A DNA stretch of 64,000 nucleotides. Source: Bordetella bronchialis. Lineage in GTDB: Bacteria > Pseudomonadota > Gammaproteobacteria > Burkholderiales > Burkholderiaceae_B. This document shows, piece by piece, positions 27,981 through 35,916 of the stretch. The position numbers and the translations under genes are program-made. Location of the stretch: the NCBI RefSeq assembly GCF_001676705.1, contig NZ_CP016170.1, positions 2,728,001 to 2,792,000 of the forward strand. Direction: 5' to 3'. Within the stretch, counting starts at the first letter, position 1. Every line of letters starts with the position of its first letter. The notes under the pieces were generated by a model. It saw only the letters and a program-made list of their open reading frames with translations, was not told where the DNA came from and ran no database searches.

Positions 27981-29291
27981 TCATTCCTCTACCGGTTTTT
28001 CGCGGTAGTACCAGGTCAGCACGGGCAGGGCCGAAATGCCGTGCACGAATACCGATACGGTGATGGCGCCGAGCAGGATAGGCATCAGGGGCTTGACCTG
28101 CTCCGGCGCGTGTTCCAGGCCGAAAAGCAGATAAAAAAAAGTGCCCACGCCGCGGAATCCCAGCCAGGAGGCGACCAGCCGTTCGCGCCACGGCGCATCG
28201 GTGCCCGCCATCGCGGCCTGCACGGCCACGGGCCTGGCCACGAAGAACAGCAGCGCGATCATGGCCAGCGGCGCCCAGCCCAGCATTTCGCGCCAGTGCG
28301 CGGAAATCACGCTGCCCACGAGCAGCATCAGCGCCAGCTCGACGATGCGCTCCATTTCGACGGAGAAGGCCATCATGGACTCGGCCAGATAGGCATGCGC
28401 CAGCTCGGGATCCTTGGCGGCCTGGCGGCGCTCGCCGCGCGGCACATCGTGCAGCGTTTCGCTGGGCGTCGCTTCGCCCGTGGCCTGCATTTCGCGGCGG
28501 CGCAGCGCCACGCCCGCGCAGAACACCGCCAGGAAACCATAGCCGTGCGCCAGCAGCGTCAGGCCATAGCAGGCGGCCATCAGGCCCAGCGCCAGGAAGC
28601 CCTCGAAACCCAGCGCCTTCGCATAGCGGATGCGCAGCCGCGCGACCAGGATCTCCGTATACGTTCCCATGACCCAGCCGATCCCGACCGCCGCGACGAC
28701 ACCCCATACCAGCTCGGCGGCCAGCTTCCAGGGTGCTTCGATCCCGCCCGCCGGCATCGTGCACAGGATGATGCCCAGCAGCGCGAAAGGATAGGCCGCG
28801 CCATCGTTGGCGCCGCCTTCGCCGGACAGGGAAAACCGCAGCGGATCGTCGTCGCCCGCCTCCCTTGGGCGCAGCTCGCTGGCCAGGACGGGGTCGGTGG
28901 GGGCCAGGGCGGCGGCCTGCAGCAATGCGGGTCCCCATGCGTAGCCCAGCCATAAATGCGCGGCGGCCGCCATGATGGCGATGGTGACCACCATTGCCGG
29001 CAAGGCCAGGCGAAAGGGCGGCGACCATAGCCGGTGGCCCAGTGGCGCCCGCAGGTGCAGCCCGATGGCGAACAGGGCGACGATCAAGCCGGCTTCGGTG
29101 ATCGCCCGCAGGGCATGGGTGTCGCGGTATATGTCCACGTCCAGCAGGCCGACGCCCCCGGGGCCGAGGGCGAATCCGACCGCCAGGTAGATCATGGCGC
29201 CGGTCACGGGCAGCCGTGCGATCACATTGCGCGCCAGCGCCATGGCGATCAGCAGGCCGCCCACCAGCACGTACCAGACCGCTTCTATCAT
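27981..29291 (-). CDS. CPA1-type cation/proton antiporter
   Basis: 436-residue membrane protein with 12 or so hydrophobic segments, of the NhaP/CPA1 sodium-proton antiporter family. Ion-site motifs are APTDPVLASELR (conserved TDP) and GEGGANDGAAYPF (the ND pair with the preceding acidic residue). The start MIEAVWYVLVGGLLIAM puts the first helix at the N-terminus; an upstream in-frame ATG adds 28 basic residues. It stands alone between tcuB and a TetR gene. Confidence 0.88.
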   Translation of the reverse strand: MIEAVWYVLVGGLLIAMALARNVIARLPVTGAMIYLAVGFALGPGGVGLLDVDIYRDTHALRAITEAGLIVALFAIGLHLRAPLGHRLWSPPFRLALPAMVVTIAIMAAAAHLWLGYAWGPALLQAAALAPTDPVLASELRPREAGDDDPLRFSLSGEGGANDGAAYPFALLGIILCTMPAGGIEAPWKLAAELVWGVVAAVGIGWVMGTYTEILVARLRIRYAKALGFEGFLALGLMAACYGLTLLAHGYGFLAVFCAGVALRRREMQATGEATPSETLHDVPRGERRQAAKDPELAHAYLAESMMAFSVEMERIVELALMLLVGSVISAHWREMLGWAPLAMIALLFFVARPVAVQAAMAGTDAPWRERLVASWLGFRGVGTFFYLLFGLEHAPEQVKPLMPILLGAITVSVFVHGISALPVLTWYYREKPVEE

Positions 29292-29398
29292 GGGCAGGCT
29301 GTTCCTCGTTCTTGGGGACGCCGCCCTGGGCAGCGCCGCGTGGCTGCGGAAACGGCGCGCTTCAGCATGCGCCATGCCCAGCCGTGCGGCGCGGGGCG

Positions 29399-29989
29399 TC
29401 AGCCCGCCGGCGGCCCCGCCATGGCGGCCAGGGAGTCCTGCGCGTCCTCCAGCAGGCGGTCCGACAGCGCGGGATCGTCGATCGCGCGGGCCATGGCGAC
29501 GGTGCCGACCAGGGCCGCCATGATCGTGCGGGCCCGTGCGCGCGCGTCCGGCGCTTGTGGCGCCGGCAGGTACTGGACGATGATGTCCACCATGCGTTCG
29601 AACGCCCGGGTGACGGCCGCCCGGGTTGCATCGCCGGCCCGGCCCAGTTCGCTGCCCAGCGCGGCCAGCCCGCAGCCGTTTTCCGGGTGGTCGCGGTGCG
29701 CCGCCGACAGATAGGCGGCCAGGAAGGCCCGCAGCCGGCGTTCCGGCGGCTCCGCGGCCACGCGCTCGACCAGGTCGTCCAGCGTTCCATTGATGGATTT
29801 TCCGCAGGCCTCCGCGACCAGCTCATCCTTGGAGGAAAAGTGCTTGTAGAAGCCGCCGTGCGTCAGGCCGGCGGCGCTCATGAGCCCGGCCAGTCCGGTG
29901 GCGGCAATGCCGTTGCGGCGGAATTCATGTCCCGCCGCGGCAATGATGCGTTCGCGGGTGCGGGCGGTTTCTTCGCGGGATTTTCGCAT
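29399..29989 (-). CDS. TetR-family transcriptional repressor
   Basis: 196-residue TetR regulator: an N-terminal HTH (TRERIIAAAGHEFRRNGIAATGLAGLMSAAG is the helix bundle, followed by the family hallmark LTHGGFYKHFSSKDEL) and a C-terminal TetR_C-like ligand domain. It is divergent from the SDR gene, with an 18-bp perfect palindrome between them, so it most likely represses itself and the SDR until a ligand binds. Confidence 0.93.
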   Translation of the reverse strand: MRKSREETARTRERIIAAAGHEFRRNGIAATGLAGLMSAAGLTHGGFYKHFSSKDELVAEACGKSINGTLDDLVERVAAEPPERRLRAFLAAYLSAAHRDHPENGCGLAALGSELGRAGDATRAAVTRAFERMVDIIVQYLPAPQAPDARARARTIMAALVGTVAMARAIDDPALSDRLLEDAQDSLAAMAGPPAG

Positions 29990-30011
29990 CGCCTGTCTGC
30001 CAAAAAAGTGG

Positions 30012-30061
30012 TTGACATTTAGATGATACCCGACATCTAATTAGATGTCGCTTGACATCTA
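30012..30061. promoter_or_regulatory. Operator for the adjacent TetR regulator
   Basis: Contains the perfect palindrome GACATCTAATTAGATGTC at 30032-30049, flanked by further half-sites TTGACATTTAGATG at 30012 and TTGACATCTAA at 30053. Both flanking copies also contain TTGACA, the consensus -35 hexamer, so repressor and polymerase would compete. It lies between the divergent TetR and SDR genes. Confidence 0.75.
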
Positions 30062-30139
30062 ACCACGCCGGCCGGGCATCGGGCCCGGCCGCGGGCCGGA
30101 GGGTGGATCCCGACCGGCGTAACCCGACAGGAGTGCATC

Positions 30140-30835
30140 ATGGAAATCAAAGGACACGTGGCGCTGGTAACGGGCGCCAACCGCGGTTTGGGCAAGGCGA
30201 TCGCCCAGGCCCTGCTGCAGGCCGGCGCCGCCAAGGTATATGCGGCCGCGCGCGATCCCGCCAGCGTCGATCTGCCCGGCGTCGTGCCGGTCGCGCTGGA
30301 CGTGACGGACCCCGCCAGCGTGCGCGCGGCGGCGGAGCGCTGCGGCGACGTGGACATCGTCATCAACAATGCCGGCATCTCGCTGCCCGGTCCCGCGCTG
30401 GGCGACGATGCGCCGGCGCGCATCCGCAGCCTGTTCGACGTCAATTTCTTCGGCGTCCTGAATGTCAGCAGCGCCTTCGCGCCCATCCTCGCCCGCAATG
30501 GCGGCGGCGCCTTCGTGAACGTGCTGTCCGTGCTGAGCTGGGTCGTGATCGAAGGCTCGACGCTTTACAGCGCCTCGAAGGCGGCGGCCTGGGCCCTGAC
30601 CAACGGCATGCGCCGGGAGCTCAAGGACCGGAACATCCACGTCACGGGCGTGCATGTGGGCTATATGGACACCGACATGGTCAAGCGCATCGATGCGCCC
30701 AAGACCTCGCCGGCCGTGGCCGCCGAGAAGATCGTCGCCGCCATCCGCGCGGACCAGCCCGAGCTGCTGATCGACGAGCTGAGCCGCACGGTGAAGGGTT
30801 CGCTGAGCCTGGACACGCCCGCGTACCTGCAATGA
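30140..30835 (+). CDS. Short-chain dehydrogenase/reductase
   Basis: 231-residue classical SDR. The cofactor motif is VTGANRGLGKA, NNAG is at 77-80, and the catalytic Tyr143 and Lys147 are in YSASK, with Ser at about 130-133. The sequence after the cofactor motif (AAARDP) leaves NADPH or NADH preference open. A CAGGAG ribosome-binding site precedes the ATG. It is divergent from and probably repressed by the TetR gene. The substrate is not predictable. Confidence 0.92.
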   Translation: MEIKGHVALVTGANRGLGKAIAQALLQAGAAKVYAAARDPASVDLPGVVPVALDVTDPASVRAAAERCGDVDIVINNAGISLPGPALGDDAPARIRSLFDVNFFGVLNVSSAFAPILARNGGGAFVNVLSVLSWVVIEGSTLYSASKAAAWALTNGMRRELKDRNIHVTGVHVGYMDTDMVKRIDAPKTSPAVAAEKIVAAIRADQPELLIDELSRTVKGSLSLDTPAYLQ

Positions 30836-30850
30836 TGTGGGATGCGACGG

Positions 30851-30933
30851 GCCTGGCGCGGCCCGGCCTGGCGCGTCCCGGCCTGACGCGGCCCGGCCTG
30901 ACGCGGCCCGGCCTGACGCGGCCCGGCCTGGCG
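30851..30933. repeat. 15-bp tandem repeat, about 5.5 copies
   Basis: Five full units of GCCTGRCGCGKCCCG (consensus GCCTGACGCGGCCCG) run head to tail from 30851 to 30925, with a partial sixth. They start 15 bases after the SDR stop codon and sit between that gene and the convergent LRR gene. As 15 is a multiple of three, the repeat is open in several frames, but no gene is claimed. Confidence 0.85.
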
Positions 30934-30964
30934 TGAATGCAAGGCACGGATGACGGGGCCGGAT

Positions 30965-31762
30965 TCACGCCCTGACGAGCGGAATCGCGGCTAGGTGATG
31001 ATCCCGATTGGCCGTGCATCGCAGCGTGTCCAGTTTCCGGGCGGCGCGAGTGGCCGACAGGCCGGGGCCGCCCAAGGAAACATCGAAGACGCGCAGCACG
31101 CGTCGGCTGGACAGGCAATCCGCGGCGGCTTTGGACAGGTCCGCCGCGTTCTCATCGACATTCAGGATGCGCAGTTCGCGCGACATGTTGCGGGGCAGCG
31201 TTTTCAAGGCGTTGTTCTGCACGTCCAGCCGCACCATGCGCCCGGGCAGCGTCTCCGGCAGCTCGGTCAGCCTGTTGTGGGACAGGTCGGCCACCACCAG
31301 GTCGCCCGGCAAGGGATACTTCAATTCCGCGATGCGGTTGTTCGCGGCCAGCAGGTATTGGATGCCGCAGGGCAGCGGGGGCAGGTCGACGATGCGGTTG
31401 TCCGACACATCCAGGCTGTAGACATCCGGGATGACGGGCGGCACCTCCCGCAGCCCCAGGCCTTTCAGGGAAAGCCGCGCCTTGCGGGCATCGTGAGCCA
31501 TCGTCTCCACGATACGGCTGCGCGCCGTGGCGCGGTCTTCCCCGGTGCCGGCCCTGGCGACCCAGGCGTCCAGCGCCTGGACCACGCGCGGATCCAGCTT
31601 GAAGCCCGTGGTCAGCGTCAATGGGCCTTGCGGCGCCGCGGCCCGTTCCAAGCCGACGGTGGCTTCGGCCAGGACGTCGCGCTTGACATAGGCATCGACG
31701 GGTATGGTGGGAATTTCCAGCGACGTGGGGATCGTGCGAACCATCGGACTGATGACGATCAT
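30965..31762 (-). CDS. Leucine-rich repeat protein of the LPX (IpaH/YopM-like) type
   Basis: 265-residue protein with no signal peptide. Residues about 96-206 hold five to six leucine-rich repeats of 20-21 residues in the bacterial LPX style, for example LVVADLSHNRLTELPETLPG and MVRLDVQNNALKTLPRNMS. This repeat class is typical of type III effectors such as IpaH, SspH and YopM. The N-terminal 90 residues are Thr/Ile/Pro-rich then helical; no C-terminal ubiquitin ligase domain with its CxD motif is present. The ATG has GAGGTG upstream. An effector role is inference; no secretion genes are in this window. Confidence 0.8.
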   Translation of the reverse strand: MIVISPMVRTIPTSLEIPTIPVDAYVKRDVLAEATVGLERAAAPQGPLTLTTGFKLDPRVVQALDAWVARAGTGEDRATARSRIVETMAHDARKARLSLKGLGLREVPPVIPDVYSLDVSDNRIVDLPPLPCGIQYLLAANNRIAELKYPLPGDLVVADLSHNRLTELPETLPGRMVRLDVQNNALKTLPRNMSRELRILNVDENAADLSKAAADCLSSRRVLRVFDVSLGGPGLSATRAARKLDTLRCTANRDHHLAAIPLVRA

Positions 31763-31895
31763 CGGGGCACCTCGAGCAGAATTATTGGAATAGGCGCGCG
31801 TGCGTCGCCTCGCGTGCCGCGAGGTTCCGCCCGCCGCGCGTCGATGCGTGCGGGGAGCGGGGGCGTGATATCTTTGCCGCCACAGAGGATCCCTT

Positions 31896-32654
31896 ATGGA
31901 CAAGACGCTATTGAAGGGGCTGATGGTGCTCGAGGCCGTGACCGAGGTGGACCACCGGCCGCGCACCATCGAAGAACTGGCCGCCCGGGTGGGACTGACG
32001 CGCAGCAATACGCACCGCACCCTGCAGACGCTGGCGCATGCCGGCTATATCGTGAAGGACGACGCCAGCGGCGAATACCGCGCGACGGTACGCCTGTTCG
32101 AGCTCGGCGCGCGCCAGCTGGCCCAGCTGGACGTGCGCAAGCTGGCGCAGCCCGCGATGCGGCGCCTGGCCGAGCATTCGGGCGAGACCGTGCACCTGTC
32201 GCTGCTGGACGGCATCGAGGTCGTCTACATCGACAAGATAGACAGCGCGCAGCCGGTGCGCGCCTATTCGTACATCGGCGGCCGGGCGCCGGCTTATGCA
32301 GTGGCCACCGGCAAGGTGCTGCTGGCGCACCAGCCGGAAGGCTATATCGCCCGCTACGCCGGCGTGCTGCAAGCCCACACGCCCAAGACCATCGTGACCC
32401 TGGACGCGCTGGAAGAAGAAATGCGCAAAATACGCCGCCAGGGCCATGCCATCAATCGGGGCGAGTGGCGGGCCACCGTGGGCGGCGTGGCGGTCGCCAT
32501 TTTCAATGGCCTGGGGCAGCCCATCGCCGCGCTGGGCATATCGGGGCCCCTGGAGCGGCTGACCGCCGCCCGCATGCGTGAACTGGCGCCCACCGTGGCC
32601 GCTCGCGCCAGCGAGGTCTCCGAGCTCATGGGGCACCGGGCGCCCGGCGGCTGA
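31896..32654 (+). CDS. IclR-family transcriptional regulator
   Basis: 252-residue IclR regulator: an N-terminal winged helix (about 5-65, ELAARVGLTRSNTHRTLQTL) and a C-terminal IclR effector domain with YSYIGGRAPAYAVATGKVLLAHQP. It converges on the TauD-type dioxygenase gene at 32691. Together with the LysR at 33842 it is a candidate regulator of the acid-degradation genes up to 41 kb. Confidence 0.92.
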   Translation: MDKTLLKGLMVLEAVTEVDHRPRTIEELAARVGLTRSNTHRTLQTLAHAGYIVKDDASGEYRATVRLFELGARQLAQLDVRKLAQPAMRRLAEHSGETVHLSLLDGIEVVYIDKIDSAQPVRAYSYIGGRAPAYAVATGKVLLAHQPEGYIARYAGVLQAHTPKTIVTLDALEEEMRKIRRQGHAINRGEWRATVGGVAVAIFNGLGQPIAALGISGPLERLTAARMRELAPTVAARASEVSELMGHRAPGG

Positions 32655-32690
32655 ACGAGGCCGACCGGCTTCGGGGCGCGGGCGCCCGCC

Positions 32691-33701
32691 TCAGCCGTTA
32701 TAGAACCGCCGTCCGTGGTTGCGCAGCCACAACCGTACCAGGTGCCGCTTGCGGTCTTCCTCCGGATAGTCGACAAAGGCCGTGCGGCGGTGGCCCAGGC
32801 GCGTGTTGTCCACGATCTGGATCTGGCCGGCCTCGAAGAAGAATTCGCGCGACCAGCGCGGCTCCATCATGATGGCCTCGAGCGTGAACAGGGCCGCCTT
32901 GGTCATTTCGTCCATGTCCTGGCCGGCCATGGCGTATCCCGTGACCACATGCCGGTGCGACAGCCGGCACAGGGTGCGGCCTTCGCGGGTCTGGAACAGG
33001 GGATGGCTGATCAGCCTGGCGTCGTCCGGCGCGTGCTCGCGCTGGCGGTCGAACAGGTAGGGCTGGAAGAGCCGCTCCACCAGGTCCGGATGCGAGGCCA
33101 GCATTTCGTTGTAGACCGAATAGAAGCTGACGATGCTGCTGATGCCGCCTTCCATGGCGGGGCGCAGGCACAGCAGCGCCACATAGTCGGGGGGATAAAG
33201 GTTATAGCTGTTGTCGGTATGGAAGTTCTGTTCCGCATTGGTGATGTCGGGCCGCACGCCGTTGCCCGGCGGCTTGCCCAGGTCGCGTACGTCGTAGATC
33301 ACCTTGCCGTCCCAGCTTTGCGCGACCGGCCGCGACACCATCTGCGATAGCAGCCAGTACACCGCGCGGGCCTCGTCGACGGTGTAGTCGTCCATGGGCA
33401 GCTTGTCGATGATGACGAAGCCCACTCCGTGTTCGAGTACGCCGCGCGCGCGGGTCATCATGGCGCGGCAGGCGGGCAGGTCGAAGTCCTCCAGCTGCAG
33501 CAGCGGCGTGGCCAGCGGGTTGCGGCGCAGCGTTTCGACGAGTTCGTCCAGCTCCCGGCGGCAGCCGGCGTCCAGCGCGACGATGCCGTCGTCCGGCGCC
33601 AGCGTCTCGCGGCGCCACACGATGGGGCCCTGGAACGGCGTGTCGCGCACCTGCGCGGCGTCGCCGTGGTTTTCGGTAAGGATGCGTTCGATGGCGCCCA
33701 T
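32691..33701 (-). CDS. TauD/TfdA-family Fe(II)/2-oxoglutarate-dependent dioxygenase
   Basis: 336-residue non-heme iron oxygenase. The HxD metal motif is FHTDNSYN (His161, Asp163), and the distal His/Arg region is probably DRKRHLVRLWLR near the C-terminus. Such enzymes hydroxylate carboxylates, sulfonates or gamma-butyrobetaine-like substrates while oxidising 2-oxoglutarate. A very good ribosome-binding site, CAGGAGG, fixes the ATG at 33701. It is divergent from a LysR gene and probably acts in the same pathway as the CoA ligase and transferase genes downstream of it. Confidence 0.87.
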   Translation of the reverse strand: MGAIERILTENHGDAAQVRDTPFQGPIVWRRETLAPDDGIVALDAGCRRELDELVETLRRNPLATPLLQLEDFDLPACRAMMTRARGVLEHGVGFVIIDKLPMDDYTVDEARAVYWLLSQMVSRPVAQSWDGKVIYDVRDLGKPPGNGVRPDITNAEQNFHTDNSYNLYPPDYVALLCLRPAMEGGISSIVSFYSVYNEMLASHPDLVERLFQPYLFDRQREHAPDDARLISHPLFQTREGRTLCRLSHRHVVTGYAMAGQDMDEMTKAALFTLEAIMMEPRWSREFFFEAGQIQIVDNTRLGHRRTAFVDYPEEDRKRHLVRLWLRNHGRRFYNG

Positions 33702-33841
33702 GTCTTCCTCCTGTTCGGCCGGCCGCGCGACCCGGCGGGTGCACGGCCCGATGGACAGTCTAGGCCTGGCGGTATATCGAAGAAAGCGATTTATTTCTAA
33801 GAAGATTGATCGCATACTTCGATGATACGAACGGGGGCGGC

Positions 33842-34819
33842 ATGCACATACGCCAGCTGGAGACCTTTATCCGCATTGTCGATACCGGCAGCTTCGCCGG
33901 CGCGGCGCACGCCATGCACACGACGCAGTCGACGATCTCCGCGCGGATGCGCGAACTGGAAGGCGCCCTGGGCGTGCCGCTGTTCGACCGCAGCGGCCAT
34001 CGCGCCGTGCTGACGCCGCGCGGCCGCGCGCTGCTGGAGCGGGCGCGGCAGGTGGTCGGCCTGGCCGCCGATATCGTGCGCGACATCGGCGACGCCCGGG
34101 CGGCCGGCGGCGTCATCCGCATGGGCGTGGCGGGCCTGGTGGCGATGACCTGGTTGCCGCGCCTGATGGCGGCGTTGCGCCGGCGGTTCCCGGCCGTGAC
34201 GGTGCAGCTGGAGATCGCGCTGACCACGCCGCTGGTGGAGCGCCTGGCCAGCGGCGAACTGGACCTGGCCATCGCCACGGGGCCGGTGCAAGGCAGCCGC
34301 CTGGAATGCCTGCCGCTGGGCCATGACGAGTTCGTCTGGATGGCGCCGCCGGCGATGCGCCTGCCGCGCCACGCGCTGACCCCGGCCGAACTGGCGAGCC
34401 GGCCGGTGCTGGGCCTGTCGCAGGCCTCGCATCATTACCCCGTGATCGAACAGTGGTTCAGCGCCGGGCAGGCGTCCTACCAGCCGGTGGTGTCGTGCAG
34501 CAATGTGCGCGTGCTGGCGGACCTGACCATGGCGGGCCTGGGCGTCAGCCTGCTGCCCCTGCGTTCCTGCCGCAAGGAGCTGGAAGCCGGGGAACTGCGC
34601 ATCATAAAGACCCGGCCGGCCCTGCCGCCGGTGGAATTCGTCGCCCTGTACAAGCGCGACGTACTGGACCCGCTGGTCGGCGCCATCGCCGAGCTGGCCC
34701 GCGAAACCAGCGAGTTTCCCTCCCTGGCGGCGGGCCTGGCGTCGCCGGCGGCGGCGCGCGCTACTTCTTCGCGATCTCGCGCCCGCCGGCGGCCTGCACG
34801 ACCGCCGTCCACTTCTTGA
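33842..34819 (+). CDS. LysR-family transcriptional regulator
   Basis: 325-residue LysR regulator starting MHIRQLETFIRIVDTGS with HTH AHAMHTTQSTISARMRELEG. The effector domain ends near residue 300; the last 25 or so residues (Ala/Arg/Ser-rich) overlap the 3' end of the convergent Bug gene by 59 bases. It is divergent from the dioxygenase gene. An imperfect inverted repeat, TATCGAAG to CTTCGATGATA, spans 33773-33827 between them and may be its binding site. Confidence 0.88.
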   Translation: MHIRQLETFIRIVDTGSFAGAAHAMHTTQSTISARMRELEGALGVPLFDRSGHRAVLTPRGRALLERARQVVGLAADIVRDIGDARAAGGVIRMGVAGLVAMTWLPRLMAALRRRFPAVTVQLEIALTTPLVERLASGELDLAIATGPVQGSRLECLPLGHDEFVWMAPPAMRLPRHALTPAELASRPVLGLSQASHHYPVIEQWFSAGQASYQPVVSCSNVRVLADLTMAGLGVSLLPLRSCRKELEAGELRIIKTRPALPPVEFVALYKRDVLDPLVGAIAELARETSEFPSLAAGLASPAAARATSSRSRARRRPARPPSTS

Positions 34820-35750
34820 GTTCGGCCTGCAGCATGCGCGTGGTCTCGTCCGGCGTGGTGGTGACCGCCTCGGCGCCTTGCTGGCGGAACTTCTGCTGCA
34901 CCTCCGGCATGGCGCCGACGGCCTTCATCGCGGCGGCCAGCTTGTCGACGACCGGCTGGGGCGTGCGTGCCGGCGCCAGCACGGCGTAGGCGTTGGTCAC
35001 ATCGTAGCCGCGCACGCCTTCTTCCTGCAGCGTGGGCAGGTCGGGCATGCTGGGCGAGCGCTTGGCGCTGGTCACGGCCAGCACCCGGATGCGGCCGCCG
35101 TTGATATTGCCCTGCAAGGCGGGCAGGGTCTCGAACACCAGGTCCACCTGGCCGCCCAAAAGCGCGGCCACCGAAGGGCCGCTGCCCTTGTAGGGCACGT
35201 GCATCAGATTGGTATGCGTGTCGGCCTTGAAGAGCTCGACGGCCATCTGCTGCGGCGTGCCCGGCCCGGCGGAACCGAAAGTGAGCTGGCCCGGCTTCTG
35301 TTTGGCCAGCGCCACCAGTTCGTGGACGGACTTCACGGGGACCTTGCTATTGACGGCGACGACCATGGGCACGGTCGAGGCCATGGACACGCCGACAAAG
35401 GCCTTGCCCAGGTCGTACGGGCTTTCGCCCAGTGCCGCATGGATGGAATGGCTGCCCAGCGCGCCCAGCAGCAGGGTGTAGCCGTCCGGGTCGGATTTGG
35501 CGACGTGGTCCGCGCCGATTTCACCGCCGGCGCCGGCGCGGTTTTCCACCACCACGGGCTGGCCCAGCTTGTCGGTCAGGTATTGCGCGTAGATGCGGCC
35601 GGCGGCGTCGCTGGCGCCGCCGGGCGGGAAGGGGACGACCAGCTTGATGGGCCGCGCCGGCCAGTTGTCGGCTTGCGCGTGCGCGGGACCCGCGGCCGCG
35701 CATAGGGCAAGCACGAGGGTGCCTGCGAGGGTACGCCAGTGGTGATGCAT
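34761..35750 (-). CDS. Bug-family (TctC) periplasmic substrate-binding protein
   Basis: 329-residue exported binding protein: signal ending GPAHAQ, then the motifs KLVVPFPPGGASDAAGRIYA, NRAGAGGEIGADHV and HVPYKGSGPSVAALL. No TctAB genes are adjacent. It lies between the LysR and the CoA ligase gene; the latter is read in the same direction upstream and may be co-transcribed. It probably delivers the acid activated by the ligase. Confidence 0.92.
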   Translation of the reverse strand: MHHHWRTLAGTLVLALCAAAGPAHAQADNWPARPIKLVVPFPPGGASDAAGRIYAQYLTDKLGQPVVVENRAGAGGEIGADHVAKSDPDGYTLLLGALGSHSIHAALGESPYDLGKAFVGVSMASTVPMVVAVNSKVPVKSVHELVALAKQKPGQLTFGSAGPGTPQQMAVELFKADTHTNLMHVPYKGSGPSVAALLGGQVDLVFETLPALQGNINGGRIRVLAVTSAKRSPSMPDLPTLQEEGVRGYDVTNAYAVLAPARTPQPVVDKLAAAMKAVGAMPEVQQKFRQQGAEAVTTTPDETTRMLQAELKKWTAVVQAAGGREIAKK

Positions 35751-35869
35751 GATGAGTCTCCTTCAGTATCCCCTTGGGGGCTTGTGTATGCGCCGCATTC
35801 TTCGATGCGGCATGACGACTGCTTGCTCATGCGGGCCCGGCATACCTCTTTGGACGGGCCGGCGCGCCG

Positions 35870-35906
35870 GACCCGGCGGCGGGCCCGCGGCGCCGCCCGC
35901 CGGGTC
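35870..35906 (-). terminator. Hairpin downstream of the acyl-CoA ligase gene
   Basis: Inverted repeat GACCCGGCGG / CCGCCGGGTC with a 17-base GC-rich loop, 11 bases past the stop codon of the minus-strand CoA ligase. There is no T-tract, so it may be a weak or Rho-assisted terminator. Confidence 0.35.
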
Positions 35907-35916
35907 ACGGCCGGTT

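Noticed and set aside
30052..30936. Arg/Gly-rich open frame through the SDR gene and the 15-bp repeat
   Set aside because: It is an alternative frame of the SDR gene, which has complete catalytic motifs in its own frame.
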